Source of the DNA: JAGVSR01 sp964458265
Lineage (GTDB): Bacteria > Pseudomonadota > Alphaproteobacteria > Rhizobiales > Hyphomicrobiaceae
Length of the DNA: 64,000 nt
Assembly (NCBI GenBank): GCA_964458265.1
Contig: CAYWIF010000015.1
Coordinates: 1 to 64,000 of the forward strand
Direction: 5' to 3'
Position numbers and translations under genes: made by a program
In this document: in pieces, positions 14,628-23,591 of the stretch
Numbering within the stretch: position 1 is the stretch's first letter
How the letters are laid out: each line of letters opens with the position of its first letter
Notes under the pieces: model-generated
What the model was told of the DNA's origin: nothing
Seen by the model: only the letters and a program-made list of their open reading frames with translations
Database searches by the model: none

Positions 14628-15002
14628 ATGAAAATCACCACCCTCAAGAAGAGATCGGAATTTCTGCGCATCCGCGGTGGGGCCCGATGCCCCACGGCGC
14701 CATTCGTTCTCGAAACGAAGCCTCGCGCCGAACCTGCTTGCGCGTCCGCTCCTCCCCGCTTCGGCTTCACCGTGACCAAGGCCATGGGCGGCGCGGTGGA
14801 ACGCAATCGCATCCGCCGCAGACTGAGGGCTGCGGTGACGGCCGTGTCGGACGCCTCGGCGCGGCCGGGGCATGATTATGTGCTGATCGCGCGTCAGGTC
14901 GCGCTGGAGATGCCTTTCGACAACCTCAAGAAAGACCTTGAACGCGCCTTCCATCGCGTGCATCACGCCACCGCAGCCAAGCCACGGTCGAAAAAGCCGT
15001 GA
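14628..15002 (+). CDS. rnpA: Ribonuclease P protein component
   Basis: A 124-aa protein subunit of RNase P, which matures the 5' ends of tRNAs. The N-terminus MKITTLKKRSEFLRIRGG and the RNR core, GGAVERNRIRRRLRAAV (about residues 55-71), are diagnostic. The gene lies 46 bp after rpmH and before yidC in the conserved order. The start ATG 14628 matches the family N-terminus; longer readings run into the rpmH region. Confidence 0.96.
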   Translation: MKITTLKKRSEFLRIRGGARCPTAPFVLETKPRAEPACASAPPRFGFTVTKAMGGAVERNRIRRRLRAAVTAVSDASARPGHDYVLIARQVALEMPFDNLKKDLERAFHRVHHATAAKPRSKKP

Positions 15003-15016
15003 CAAGACCGGCTGAT

Positions 15017-15169
15017 ATGAGCGTACGGCCACCTCGCGGTCACACCGCAGTGACCGCATGTCCCCTTTGCCGCGGCGCCACATTTATGACAGGCAGAAGC
15101 GCCGCAATCCGAATGTTGAACGAACACGGCTGCAAGTGCCGTCACACCGCCCAACCGAGGCCACGATGA
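15017..15169 (+). CDS. Doubtful 50-aa cysteine-containing ORF between rnpA and yidC
   Basis: A 50-codon frame starts at ATG 15017 and its TGA overlaps the yidC ATG as ATGA. The product would contain CPLC and CKC pairs and a basic C-terminus. Its position is where many bacteria carry yidD, but the sequence does not show the YidD pattern. Third-position GC appears lower than in the flanking genes, so it may simply be the non-coding rnpA-yidC gap. Listed because of the exact coupling to yidC. Confidence 0.2.
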   Translation: MSVRPPRGHTAVTACPLCRGATFMTGRSAAIRMLNEHGCKCRHTAQPRPR

Positions 15170-16998
15170 AGAGCCAACAGCCCGACAATCAGGTCAACAT
15201 CCTGATCGCCATTGTTCTGTCGATGGCGGTCCTATTGGGCTGGAGCTACTTTATTGCCGGGCCACAGCTCGAGGCCGACAAAATCCGCCAGACGGCGGCT
15301 TCCAAACCCGCCGACTCACCGGCTTCAAAAGCCGGCGCCGCCAGCGAAAGCGCTTTGCCGTCAGCCTCCGCAGATGCCGTCGTGAAACCGGCTTCGCGTG
15401 AGCAGGCCATCACCGCCTCGCCGCGCGTTGCCATCGACACCCCCTCCCTCAAGGGCTCCATCGCCTTGAAGGGCGCCACATTCGACGACTTGTCCCTGAA
15501 GAAGCATCATGAGACGGTCGATCCCAAGAGCCCCAACATCGTTCTTTTCTCGCCGCTTTCGCAAGTGGGCGGCTATTTTGCCCGTCTCGGTTGGACCTCA
15601 CCTGGCAAGCAAATCAAACTTCCCGACAGCGAGACCGTTTGGACCGCGAAATCTGCGGGCCCTCTGACGCCGTCGTCCCCGGTCACGCTTGAATGGTCCA
15701 ACGGTGCAGGCCTCACCTTCCGCCGCGTCATCACCGTCGACGAAAACTACATGTTTTCGATCAACGACGAGGTCGAGAACAAAACCGCTGGCGATGTCGC
15801 CCTGAAGCCGTTTGCTCGTATCTTCCGCTTCGGAGCCCCCAGCACGCCCTCGGTCTGGATTCAACACGAAGGCCTGCTCGGCGTACCCGGCGACGCGGGT
15901 CTCCAGGAAATCACCTTCTACGACGCCATCAACGAACCTGCCGCCACGTTCACGGGCAAGACCGGCGGTTGGATCGGCATCACCGACAAGTATTGGGCCT
16001 CGGCCATCATCCCGGATCAGAAGACGTCCTACGCTGCGACGCTGGAAGGCGAAGCTGCCAAGGACGCCACCGGGTTGCCGATGTTCCTGGCCGAATTCGA
16101 GACCGAACCCAGCGTCGTTGCCGCCGGCAGCGTCGCTTCAGTCAAGACCAACCTCTACGCTGGCGCCAAGCAGGCGGCCATCATCGAGAAATATCAGGAC
16201 GATCTCGGCATCGAGAAATTCGATCTCATGATCGATTGGGGCTGGTTCTACTTCCTGACCAAGCCCATGAACCACGCACTCACCTGGCTGTACGGTATAC
16301 TGGGCAACTTCGGCTTTGCCATTCTGGCCCTCACCGTCATCGTCAAGCTGATCTTCTATCCGCTCGCCAACAAGTCATATGAATCCATGGCGAAGATGAA
16401 GAAGCTGCAGCCGCAAATGGAGGCCCTGCGCGAACGCTTCAAGGATGACAAGCCGCGCATGCAGCAGGAGCTCATGCAGCTTTACCAGAAGGAAAAGATC
16501 AATCCGGCCGCCGGCTGCCTGCCGATCCTCGTCCAAATCCCAGTGTTCTTTGCCCTCTACAAAGTCCTTTATACCTCGATCGATATGCGCCACGCACCCT
16601 TCGTCGGATGGATTCAAGACCTCTCGGCGCCCGACCCCACGTCCATTTTCAACCTGTTCGGATTGTTCCCCTGGGGCGTCCCGGACTTTTTGCTGGTCGG
16701 CGTCTGGCCGATCATCATGGGCGTGTCGATGTGGGTTCAGATGCAGCTCAATCCACCCCAGCCCGATCCGGTTCAGCAGCAGATTTTCAGCTGGATGCCG
16801 CTGGTGTTCACGTTCCTGCTCGCGACGTTCCCCGCCGGTCTCGTCATTTACTGGGCATGGAACAACATCCTCTCGATCCTGCAGCAATGGTACATCACCA
16901 AGAAACAGGGTGCTGAAATCCATTTGATGGCCAACCTGCGCCGGACATTCAATCCCGTGCTGAAGTGGATCGGCATGGGCAGCGAGTCGAAGGGATGA
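15166..16998 (+). CDS. yidC: Membrane protein insertase YidC
   Basis: A 610-aa insertase that places proteins into the inner membrane, alone or with SecYEG. The N-terminal helix (VNILIAIVLSMAVLLGWSYF) anchors a large periplasmic domain (about residues 60-350). The conserved five-helix insertase core follows from about 365. It includes GWFYFLTKPMNHALTWLYG, NFGFAILALTVIVKLIFYPL with the catalytic-groove arginine region in KKLQPQMEALRERF, and the C-terminal QQIFSWMPLVFTFLLATFPAGLVIYW. The Ala/Ser/Pro-rich linker after helix 1 is typical of alphaproteobacteria. The stop overlaps the engB start as ATGA. Confidence 0.97.
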   Translation: MKSQQPDNQVNILIAIVLSMAVLLGWSYFIAGPQLEADKIRQTAASKPADSPASKAGAASESALPSASADAVVKPASREQAITASPRVAIDTPSLKGSIALKGATFDDLSLKKHHETVDPKSPNIVLFSPLSQVGGYFARLGWTSPGKQIKLPDSETVWTAKSAGPLTPSSPVTLEWSNGAGLTFRRVITVDENYMFSINDEVENKTAGDVALKPFARIFRFGAPSTPSVWIQHEGLLGVPGDAGLQEITFYDAINEPAATFTGKTGGWIGITDKYWASAIIPDQKTSYAATLEGEAAKDATGLPMFLAEFETEPSVVAAGSVASVKTNLYAGAKQAAIIEKYQDDLGIEKFDLMIDWGWFYFLTKPMNHALTWLYGILGNFGFAILALTVIVKLIFYPLANKSYESMAKMKKLQPQMEALRERFKDDKPRMQQELMQLYQKEKINPAAGCLPILVQIPVFFALYKVLYTSIDMRHAPFVGWIQDLSAPDPTSIFNLFGLFPWGVPDFLLVGVWPIIMGVSMWVQMQLNPPQPDPVQQQIFSWMPLVFTFLLATFPAGLVIYWAWNNILSILQQWYITKKQGAEIHLMANLRRTFNPVLKWIGMGSESKG

Positions 16999-17657
16999 TG
17001 GCCTCGGCCGATCCGTATGCATTCTCGACCGAAGACCATGCGGACGGGCGCGCCCTGTTTGAACAGCGCTGGACCTTCGTCAAAGGCGTGGTTGGGCTTG
17101 AGCATCTACCGGCTTCCGGCCCGGTCGAGATCGCGTTCGCCGGCCGTTCGAATGTCGGCAAATCGAGCCTCATCAACGCGCTCGTTCGCCAGAATGGGCT
17201 GGCCCGAACCTCCAACACGCCGGGCCGCACGCAGGAGCTGAATTACTTCGTACCGGAGCGCGGCGCACCGTTCCTCGTCGACATGCCGGGCTACGGTTTT
17301 GCCGAAGCTCCCAAGGACAAGGTCGAAGCCTGGACGAAGCTCGTTAAAAGCTACCTCGCCGGCCGCCAGCGCCTCGCCCGCGTTTTTCTCCTGATCGACG
17401 CACGCCACGGTATTAAGAAAGTCGATCAGGACATCATGGGCCTTCTGGACGAAGCCGCCGTCTCCTATCAGGTCGTGCTGACGAAGTCCGATAAGATCAA
17501 ACCAACCGATCTTGCAGCCCTGATCAAGAAAACGCACGCGACACTTGCCACCCACACGGCCGCCTACCCTCTCGTCATCGCCACATCTTCTGAAACGGGA
17601 GAAGGAATTGATGATTTGCGGGCGCAAGCCGCGCGTGTCGCGCGCGAGCACGCATAG
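16995..17657 (+). CDS. engB: Ribosome-biogenesis GTPase EngB (YihA/YsxC)
   Basis: A 220-aa GTPase needed for 50S assembly and normal cell division. The G motifs are in order: GRSNVGKSS (G1, about residues 45-53), TPGRT (G2), DMPGYGF (G3), TKSD (G4) and SSETGEG (G5). ATG 16995 overlaps the yidC stop (16996-16998). An ATG three bases later is also possible. Its position directly after yidC is the usual alphaproteobacterial order, before argB. Confidence 0.96.
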   Translation: MMASADPYAFSTEDHADGRALFEQRWTFVKGVVGLEHLPASGPVEIAFAGRSNVGKSSLINALVRQNGLARTSNTPGRTQELNYFVPERGAPFLVDMPGYGFAEAPKDKVEAWTKLVKSYLAGRQRLARVFLLIDARHGIKKVDQDIMGLLDEAAVSYQVVLTKSDKIKPTDLAALIKKTHATLATHTAAYPLVIATSSETGEGIDDLRAQAARVAREHA

Positions 17658-17676
17658 ACGCCTGGAACGAGTTTAC

Positions 17677-19251
17677 TCAGCTTCCGCTTCCGCCGCGCAA
17701 AATTGCGATCAACGGCTCAAACAGCCCCTCGCCGAATCTCGCGAGTATTCCGCCCAGGACCGCCGCCGTCATCCACCCCGCCCAGCGCGCCGCTGTCTTG
17801 GCAAGGTTCACGCCGACCTTGACCTCGATGACTTGATCCGGAAGCGCCGTTTCAGCGGTCAACCCGTCATCGCCCACGGTTCGGGCGGATACGATCAACT
17901 GCAGCCGCCGCTTCCCGCGTTCGCGCGGCGTAATCGTCCAGCGCCAGCTCGCATAATCGGCGTCAAAGCCGGGCGCCCCCTCGATCCACTGGGTTTCCGG
18001 CGACGACGACTCGATAAAAAAGCCGCCGTCCGGCGACCTCAGTCGGACCGACATCGCCTTAGTAACCGTGATCTCGTGACGAACGACGGCTGCACCGTTG
18101 TCCATCCCTTCGGCTATGGCTTTCACGTCTCGGCGACCAATACGCGCTTCGACGACCATTGACACGCCAACGCGCATCTTGCGTGGAATGTTCTCGACGA
18201 ACTGGCCGGCGGCCACCCAGACATTTTTGCTTGGCCGCCGTTGGCGCGTTGGCATCGGAGGCATGCCACCGCCGGCCTGCTGCGGCGGACGCGGCTGCTG
18301 CGGCGGCGCCATTCGGCCTTGCGGAGGAGGCATCCCAACCTGTGACGGCGGGACTTGAAATGGAGCCGGAGGCGCCGACCGCTGCGCGGGCAGCGGAGGC
18401 CCCGGCATCCCACCGGGCTGCGGTCCCGGTGGCGGCTGCGTCCGCTGGGTAGGCGGCACCTGAAACGGCGACGGTTGCGGAGCGGGTGGCGGTCCCGTCC
18501 TTGGTGGCGGCGTTTGCGTGACTGGTGTCTCACGCTCGGTGGGCGGCGGTTTCACAACCTGCTCCCACTGCGGCGCAGCGTTTCCGAAAACTTCGCCGTA
18601 CGCCGCGGGCTGCGAAGTCGGTTGAGGAGGCGGCGGCACAGGCTGAGCAGGAGAGATTGGCGCTGGCGCGGGCTGCGCCGACCGCGACTGCACTCTCTCG
18701 CGCGCCGAAGCGAGAATGTCTTCCGTCGAACCGGTCGGCGGCGCCTTTGGTCCCGTTGCCGGTTGCTGCGTCGCTAAATCCGGTCTGGCAGGCGGAGCAG
18801 ATGCCGCCCGCTGCAAGGCCCGGATTGCCTGCTCGAACGTCAGGCCCTGGATGCGCAGCAGGTTTGCAGCGGTGCTCTTGCCATCCCCCACGATGGCGGC
18901 GAGCACGATCGCGCCATTGATTTCCGGCCGGCGGCCCTGCCGAGCCGCCGCGGCAGCCGCTTCGAGAATTCTTTTCAGATCCTGCGAAATAAAAACCTGC
19001 GCAGGACCGTTCGGATTGCGACGTTCAGCGATCTGGCCGATATGCGACGAAATCTCTCCGGCGAGCCGCGCTAGATCCACGTTCGACGAGCGCAGGACTC
19101 CCGCGGCATCTTGGTCCTCGGTCAGCGCCAGCAGGAGATGCTCCAGCGTCACTTCCGGGTGCTGCTGGGCATCTGCATAACTCGCGGCGCGCGCAAGCGT
19201 CGCAGCCAGGTGCTGCGACATGGGAATGCGCCCGAGATCTTCGACTATCAT
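17677..19251 (-). CDS. Clp N-domain protein with proline-rich linker and C-terminal membrane helix
   Basis: A roughly 524-aa protein without an AAA+ module. Residues about 11-150 match the double ClpA/ClpC N-domain repeat (HPEVTLEHLLLALTEDQDAAGVL...VFISQDLKRILEAAA). A disordered segment of about 190 residues is extremely rich in Pro, Gln and Gly (about 155-345). A beta-rich domain of about 150 residues follows, with KNVWVAAGQFVENIPRKMRVG and FFIESSSPETQWI. The C-terminus has a hydrophobic helix (WAGWMTAAVLGGILARFG). It may present substrates or adaptors to a Clp machine at the membrane. The start is ATG 19251 or ATG 19221, the latter beginning MSQHLAATLARAA like ClpA. It is convergent with engB and divergent from argB. 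Confidence 0.7.
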   Translation of the reverse strand: MIVEDLGRIPMSQHLAATLARAASYADAQQHPEVTLEHLLLALTEDQDAAGVLRSSNVDLARLAGEISSHIGQIAERRNPNGPAQVFISQDLKRILEAAAAAARQGRRPEINGAIVLAAIVGDGKSTAANLLRIQGLTFEQAIRALQRAASAPPARPDLATQQPATGPKAPPTGSTEDILASARERVQSRSAQPAPAPISPAQPVPPPPQPTSQPAAYGEVFGNAAPQWEQVVKPPPTERETPVTQTPPPRTGPPPAPQPSPFQVPPTQRTQPPPGPQPGGMPGPPLPAQRSAPPAPFQVPPSQVGMPPPQGRMAPPQQPRPPQQAGGGMPPMPTRQRRPSKNVWVAAGQFVENIPRKMRVGVSMVVEARIGRRDVKAIAEGMDNGAAVVRHEITVTKAMSVRLRSPDGGFFIESSSPETQWIEGAPGFDADYASWRWTITPRERGKRRLQLIVSARTVGDDGLTAETALPDQVIEVKVGVNLAKTAARWAGWMTAAVLGGILARFGEGLFEPLIAILRGGSGS

Positions 19252-19544
19252 CCGCCCAAACCATGCTCTGGCCCGCGACCCGCCCCAAGCGGCGTCCGTG
19301 CGCTGCGCCCTCACCGTATTGCGTTGAGATAGAACGTGATCCGGCCCTGGCGGGCAAGCCGCCATACCGCATCAGAGCCCCAGAAATCCGCCTTTCTTCA
19401 TTACAACTAACACCTGATTGTGAGGGAAATCCGTTGAGGCCAGGACCACAACGGATATAACCCTGGCGGGCACCGCGGGGCGCCTTGCCGGAATGCCGTC
19501 CCTTGGTCTTACCCGTCAACCATTGCCAGGGTTTTCCCGACCAG

Positions 19545-20507
19545 ATGACGAAGAAGCCGACCGATCCGGCGTCCAACGGCGCCAACAGCGAAATGACGCC
19601 GCTCAGTGCCCATGTCCAGGCGCGCATCCTGGCCGAAGCCCTGCCCAACATGCTGCGTTACGACGAGCAGACCGTTGTCGTGAAATTCGGCGGCCATGCC
19701 ATGGGCGATGCGGCGCTTGCCGCCGCATTCGCGCAAGACATCGTCTACCTGAAGCAGTCGGGCGTGAACCCCATCGTCGTCCATGGCGGAGGACCACAGA
19801 TTGCCCAGATGCTGCAGAAGCACGGCATCAAATCGGAATTCGTGCACGGCCTGCGCGTGACCGACCAGCCGACCGTCGAAATCGTCGAAATGGTGCTGGC
19901 CGGAGCCATCAACAAGGAGATCGTCACCGCCATCAATCGCCAGGGCGGCAAGGCCGTCGGCATTTGTGGCAAGGACGCCAATTTGATGATTGCGCGCAAG
20001 ATTACCGAAATGCCCGACCCCAAGACCGGGATCATTGGCAGCGTTGATCTCGGCTTCGTCGGCGATCCCCTGCAGGTGAACCCCCACATCGTCGAAGTGA
20101 TTTCCAAGTCGGATCTTATCCCGGTTATCGCACCGGTCGCTCTTTCGCGTGACGGGGAGACATTGAACGTCAATGCCGACAGCTTTGCTTCCGCGCTCGC
20201 TGCCCGCATGAAGGCCAAGCGCCTTTTGCTTTTAACCGACGTCGAAGGCGTCCTCGATACCAGCGGCAATCTGATTGAGGAATTGAGCGTTGATCAGGCC
20301 CAAGATTTGATACGGGATGGCACGATCAGCGGCGGCATGATTCCGAAAATCGAAGGCTGCATCGAGGTCGTAGAAGCCGGCGTCGAAGCCGTTGTCATCA
20401 TCAACGGCAAGGTTCCGCACTGCGTCCTTCTCGAACTCCTGACCGACCACGGTGCCGGCACATTGGTCGGCCGCCGCAAACCGAAAGTGAAAAAGGCGGC
20501 CGAATGA
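19545..20507 (+). CDS. argB: Acetylglutamate kinase
   Basis: A 320-aa enzyme phosphorylating N-acetyl-L-glutamate in arginine synthesis. VVVKFGGHAMGD (about residues 45-56) and IVVHGGGPQIAQML are the ATP/glycine-rich motifs. HGLRVTD and GKDANLM bind substrate. LLLLTDVEGVLD and GGMIPKIEGC are the C-terminal amino-acid kinase signatures. ATG 19545 is preferred because the conserved part begins some 20 residues later. The TGA overlaps the next gene's ATG, so the nucleotidase is co-translated. Confidence 0.96.
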   Translation: MTKKPTDPASNGANSEMTPLSAHVQARILAEALPNMLRYDEQTVVVKFGGHAMGDAALAAAFAQDIVYLKQSGVNPIVVHGGGPQIAQMLQKHGIKSEFVHGLRVTDQPTVEIVEMVLAGAINKEIVTAINRQGGKAVGICGKDANLMIARKITEMPDPKTGIIGSVDLGFVGDPLQVNPHIVEVISKSDLIPVIAPVALSRDGETLNVNADSFASALAARMKAKRLLLLTDVEGVLDTSGNLIEELSVDQAQDLIRDGTISGGMIPKIEGCIEVVEAGVEAVVIINGKVPHCVLLELLTDHGAGTLVGRRKPKVKKAAE

Positions 20508-21286
20508 ACGCCGTCAATTCCGGTAAGACATCATATCCCACACTGAATAGCGCGCTGAAGGGGGCCGCGTCACCCGTCGTTCTGGGAGCCAAGGGTGTCT
20601 GGATCTTCGATCTCGACAACACGCTTTATCCCGCCGAGTGCAACCTCTTTGCGCAGGTCGACCAGCGCATGGGCGAATTCATCGCCAAACAGCTTGGCGT
20701 TCCGTTTGCCTACGCCCGTCATCTGCAGAAAAGCTACTATCGCCAATTCGGCACCACGCTCGCCGGCCTCATGCGCGTCCACAAAATGCAGCCCGAACCG
20801 TTTCTCGAATACGTCCACGACATCGACGTGTCGGTCGTTCCCGACGCACCGCAGCTTCGTACGGCGATCGAAGGCCTTCCCGGCCGCAAGCTCATCTTTA
20901 CCAACGGCTCGAAGGCTCATGCGGAGCGCGTCGCCGGCAAGCTTGGCATTCTCGACCTCTTCGAAGGGATCTCCGACATCGCCTCGTGCGGCTACGAACC
21001 CAAACCCTCGGCCGCGGCCTTCGACAGAATGGTTCGCCACCATGGCGTCGCGCCATCCGCCGCGGTGATGTTTGAAGATATGCCGCAGAACCTGGAAGTC
21101 CCCCACAAGCTCGGTATGGCGACCGTTCTTGTCCACTCGTCCTACATGGACCACCCGATCCAGCGCGACATGCTCAATTGGACGGCGCTCCCCGACCACG
21201 TGCATCATTTAACGGACGACCTGACGGCCTTCCTGCGCGCGATTGCAATTGAGGACAGTCCAGGCGAACCGGGATCGCGAGCTTAG
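20504..21286 (+). CDS. HAD-family pyrimidine 5'-nucleotidase
   Basis: A 260-aa HAD phosphatase of the SDT1/pyrimidine 5'-nucleotidase group. WIFDLDNTLYPAECN (about residues 30-44) is motif I with the two aspartates. LIFTNGSKAHAERV is motif II. GYEPKPSAAAFDRM gives the motif III lysine, and VMFEDMPQNLEV is the acidic motif IV. This gene is regularly found immediately after argB in Hyphomicrobiales. Its start overlaps argB by 4 bp, and its end overlaps the convergent gene at 21283-21744 by 4 bp. Confidence 0.9.
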   Translation: MNAVNSGKTSYPTLNSALKGAASPVVLGAKGVWIFDLDNTLYPAECNLFAQVDQRMGEFIAKQLGVPFAYARHLQKSYYRQFGTTLAGLMRVHKMQPEPFLEYVHDIDVSVVPDAPQLRTAIEGLPGRKLIFTNGSKAHAERVAGKLGILDLFEGISDIASCGYEPKPSAAAFDRMVRHHGVAPSAAVMFEDMPQNLEVPHKLGMATVLVHSSYMDHPIQRDMLNWTALPDHVHHLTDDLTAFLRAIAIEDSPGEPGSRA

Positions 21287-21744
21287 CGGGTCAGCCTGAA
21301 GTTGGCCGAACTGCCGGCCGGCGACGAAATCGACACACTCTGCGAGTTGCCGCTGACCGTTACCGTTATTGTACCGTCGACCTTAAACTCTTCATTGAAA
21401 AAACTGCCGGAGAACTGGTTGCCGCCGACATGCGTCAGCAAGGCCGACTGCTCGACTTTGCCCGAGGCGCTCGCGCACCGAGCATTGACGAGATAGCTTT
21501 CCGCGCCCCGCCTCTTGAAGTTCGCCCGGCACCTTGCCGCTTCCTTGGCTCCGGACGGAAACTTGACCGAACCACCGCCGCTCCAGGCTCCGTCGAGGTT
21601 GACGGTATCCGCGCGGGCGGGAAGGATCGCACAGGCCATTGCCGTACCGATCAGCACGGCCGCTAGCGTCATCGACGGGCGGCGTTGCGTCTGAAAAATC
21701 GGATTTTCTCCCGACAAAACAGTCATGTATCTGGTGCCAATCAT
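21283..21744 (-). CDS. Hypothetical secreted protein, 153 aa
   Basis: A signal-peptide-bearing small protein. The hydrophobic segment MTLAAVLIGTAMACAILPARA (about residues 25-45) is followed by a beta-rich domain starting VNLDGAWSGGGSVKF, with two cysteines (RCRANF and NARCAS) that could form a disulfide. The start ATG 21744 has AAGGGAA upstream. I do not recognise a named family. It is probably a periplasmic or surface protein. Its tail overlaps the convergent nucleotidase gene by 4 bp. Confidence 0.75.
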   Translation of the reverse strand: MIGTRYMTVLSGENPIFQTQRRPSMTLAAVLIGTAMACAILPARADTVNLDGAWSGGGSVKFPSGAKEAARCRANFKRRGAESYLVNARCASASGKVEQSALLTHVGGNQFSGSFFNEEFKVDGTITVTVSGNSQSVSISSPAGSSANFRLTR

Positions 21745-21835
21745 CTCGGTTCCCTTTAAACCGCTCTTCGATCCGCCGCACGAGCGCGACTTGATATAGC
21801 AAGCCTTCTCAATCCATGACAGTGGCCGCCACACC

Positions 21836-22588
21836 TCAACCGCGGCCTTCGTAGGGCATCGCCGTCGCCTTGAGGGTCATGAACAGTACGTTGGCTTCGA
21901 GCGGAAGGTTTGCCATGTACAGTACGGCATCCGCCACATGCGAGACGTCCATGACCGGTTCAGGTTTGATCGACCCGTCGGCCTGCCGGATTCCCGCCGC
22001 CATCGGCGCGGCCAGTTCGGTCGCAGCATTACCGATATCGATCTGAGAACACGCGATGTTGTAGACCCGCCCATCGAGAGCCAGCGATTTTGTCAACCCC
22101 GACAAGGCATGTTTGGTTGCAGTGTAGGGTGCCGCGTTCGGCCGCGGAACGTTGGACGAAATCGAGCCGTTGTTGATGATCCGACCGCCTTCCGGATCTT
22201 GCGCCTTCATAATTCGGAACGCTGCCTGGGCGCACAGGAACGCGCCGTTCAAGTTCACGTCGACGACGCTCTTCCACTGTTCGAAGGTGAGATCTTCGAA
22301 TGCGGCCTGAGGCGCGAACATGCCCGCATTGTTGAACAGGACGTCAAGGCGGCCGTAAGCATCCTTCGTTCGGGCAAACAACGCCTTCACGGACACCGGA
22401 TCGGTCACATCCGTCGCGACAACCAGTGTTGACCCGTCGGGACACTGCGCCGCCGTCTCTTGCAACTCGGGCTTGCGCCGCCCCGCCAGCACGACGAGGT
22501 AGCCGTTGTTGGCCAGCTTGATCGAAACGGCGCGTCCGATGCCGCTGCTCGCGCCGGTCACAATCGCAACGCGCGGAATTGCAGCCAT
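21836..22588 (-). CDS. Short-chain dehydrogenase/reductase
   Basis: A 250-aa classical SDR. VTGASSGIGRA (about residues 9-19) is the TGxxxGxG cofactor loop, NNAG follows at about 85, and NNGSISSN precedes the catalytic YTATK (about 153-157). The Arg-rich region after beta-2 (AGRRKPEL) suggests NADP preference. The substrate is unknown. It sits 29 bp downstream of the hydroxyacyl-CoA dehydrogenase gene in the etfBA-hbd operon, so an acyl or aldehyde substrate is plausible. GAGG upstream supports ATG 22588. Confidence 0.9.
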   Translation of the reverse strand: MAAIPRVAIVTGASSGIGRAVSIKLANNGYLVVLAGRRKPELQETAAQCPDGSTLVVATDVTDPVSVKALFARTKDAYGRLDVLFNNAGMFAPQAAFEDLTFEQWKSVVDVNLNGAFLCAQAAFRIMKAQDPEGGRIINNGSISSNVPRPNAAPYTATKHALSGLTKSLALDGRVYNIACSQIDIGNAATELAAPMAAGIRQADGSIKPEPVMDVSHVADAVLYMANLPLEANVLFMTLKATAMPYEGRG

Positions 22589-22617
22589 TCGAAAACCTCA
22601 GGATACCGCCGCGCGGA

Positions 22618-23547
22618 CTAGCGCGTAGGGACCGGCTTTTCGCCGCGATAGTCGTAGAAGCCGCGGTTGGTTTTGCGGCCAAGCCAACCGGCCTCCACGT
22701 ATTTCACGAGCAGCGGACAGGGCCGGTACTTAGAATCCGCCAAACCCTCATACAACACCTGCATCACCGACAGGCACGTATCCAAGCCGATGAAGTCGGC
22801 CAACTCCAGCGGCCCCATGGGATGGTGCGCACCGAGCTTCATCGCTTTGTCGATGCCTTCCACCGTTCCCACGCCCTCATAGAGCGTATAGATCGCCTCG
22901 TTGATCATCGGCAGCAGGATGCGGTTGACGATGAATGCCGGAAAATCTTCCGAAACTGTGGTCTTCTTGCCCAGGCTATCGACGAAGGCGCGCGCAGTGG
23001 CGAACACCTCGTCTTCGGTCGCGATCCCCCGAATAACCTCCACGAGTTCCATCAGCGGAACCGGGTTCATGAAGTGCATGCCGATAAAAAGTTCCGGCCT
23101 GTCCGTCGTCGCAGCCAGCCGCGTGATCGAGATGGACGACGTGTTCGTCGCGACCAGCGCACCGGGCTTCAAACGCGGGCAGAGTTCGGCGAAAATCTTG
23201 CGCTTGACGCTTTCGTCTTCGGTGGCAGCTTCAATGACAAGATCGCATTGCGCCAGGTGGTCGATACTTGCCGCAGGCTTGATGCGGTCCAGCGCCGCCG
23301 TCATATCGCTGGCACTGATGATACCCTTGGCGACCTGACGCTGCATATTCTTCTCGATCGACTTGACGGCGCGATCGACCGCGTCTGCCTTGATATCGTT
23401 GATCAGAACATCGAAGCCTCCAAGCGCCACGACATGCGCGATCCCCGACCCCATCTGTCCTGCGCCGATGACGCCAACCTTCTTGATTTCGGTGACCGGT
23501 TGTACGGCTGCCTTCGCCCGGTCTGAAGACTTCACGGCCACATCCAT
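22618..23547 (-). CDS. hbd: 3-hydroxybutyryl-CoA dehydrogenase
   Basis: A 309-aa 3-hydroxyacyl-CoA dehydrogenase of the short-chain type. VGVIGAGQMGSGIAHV (about residues 24-39) binds NAD. NTSSISIT, then GMHFMNPVPLMELVEVI (catalytic His), then DFPAFIVNRILLPMINEA, and the C-terminal HPMGPLELADFIGLD are the family signatures. It interconverts acetoacetyl-CoA and 3-hydroxybutyryl-CoA, for PHB turnover, beta-oxidation or entry into the ethylmalonyl-CoA pathway. It lies 44 bp downstream of etfA, an arrangement common in Hyphomicrobiales. A strong GGGGAAGGA precedes the start. Confidence 0.95.
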   Translation of the reverse strand: MDVAVKSSDRAKAAVQPVTEIKKVGVIGAGQMGSGIAHVVALGGFDVLINDIKADAVDRAVKSIEKNMQRQVAKGIISASDMTAALDRIKPAASIDHLAQCDLVIEAATEDESVKRKIFAELCPRLKPGALVATNTSSISITRLAATTDRPELFIGMHFMNPVPLMELVEVIRGIATEDEVFATARAFVDSLGKKTTVSEDFPAFIVNRILLPMINEAIYTLYEGVGTVEGIDKAMKLGAHHPMGPLELADFIGLDTCLSVMQVLYEGLADSKYRPCPLLVKYVEAGWLGRKTNRGFYDYRGEKPVPTR

Positions 23548-23591
23548 GGCGTCCTTCCCCTGACCGGCGCACCGGTCAACTTCAATGTCTG

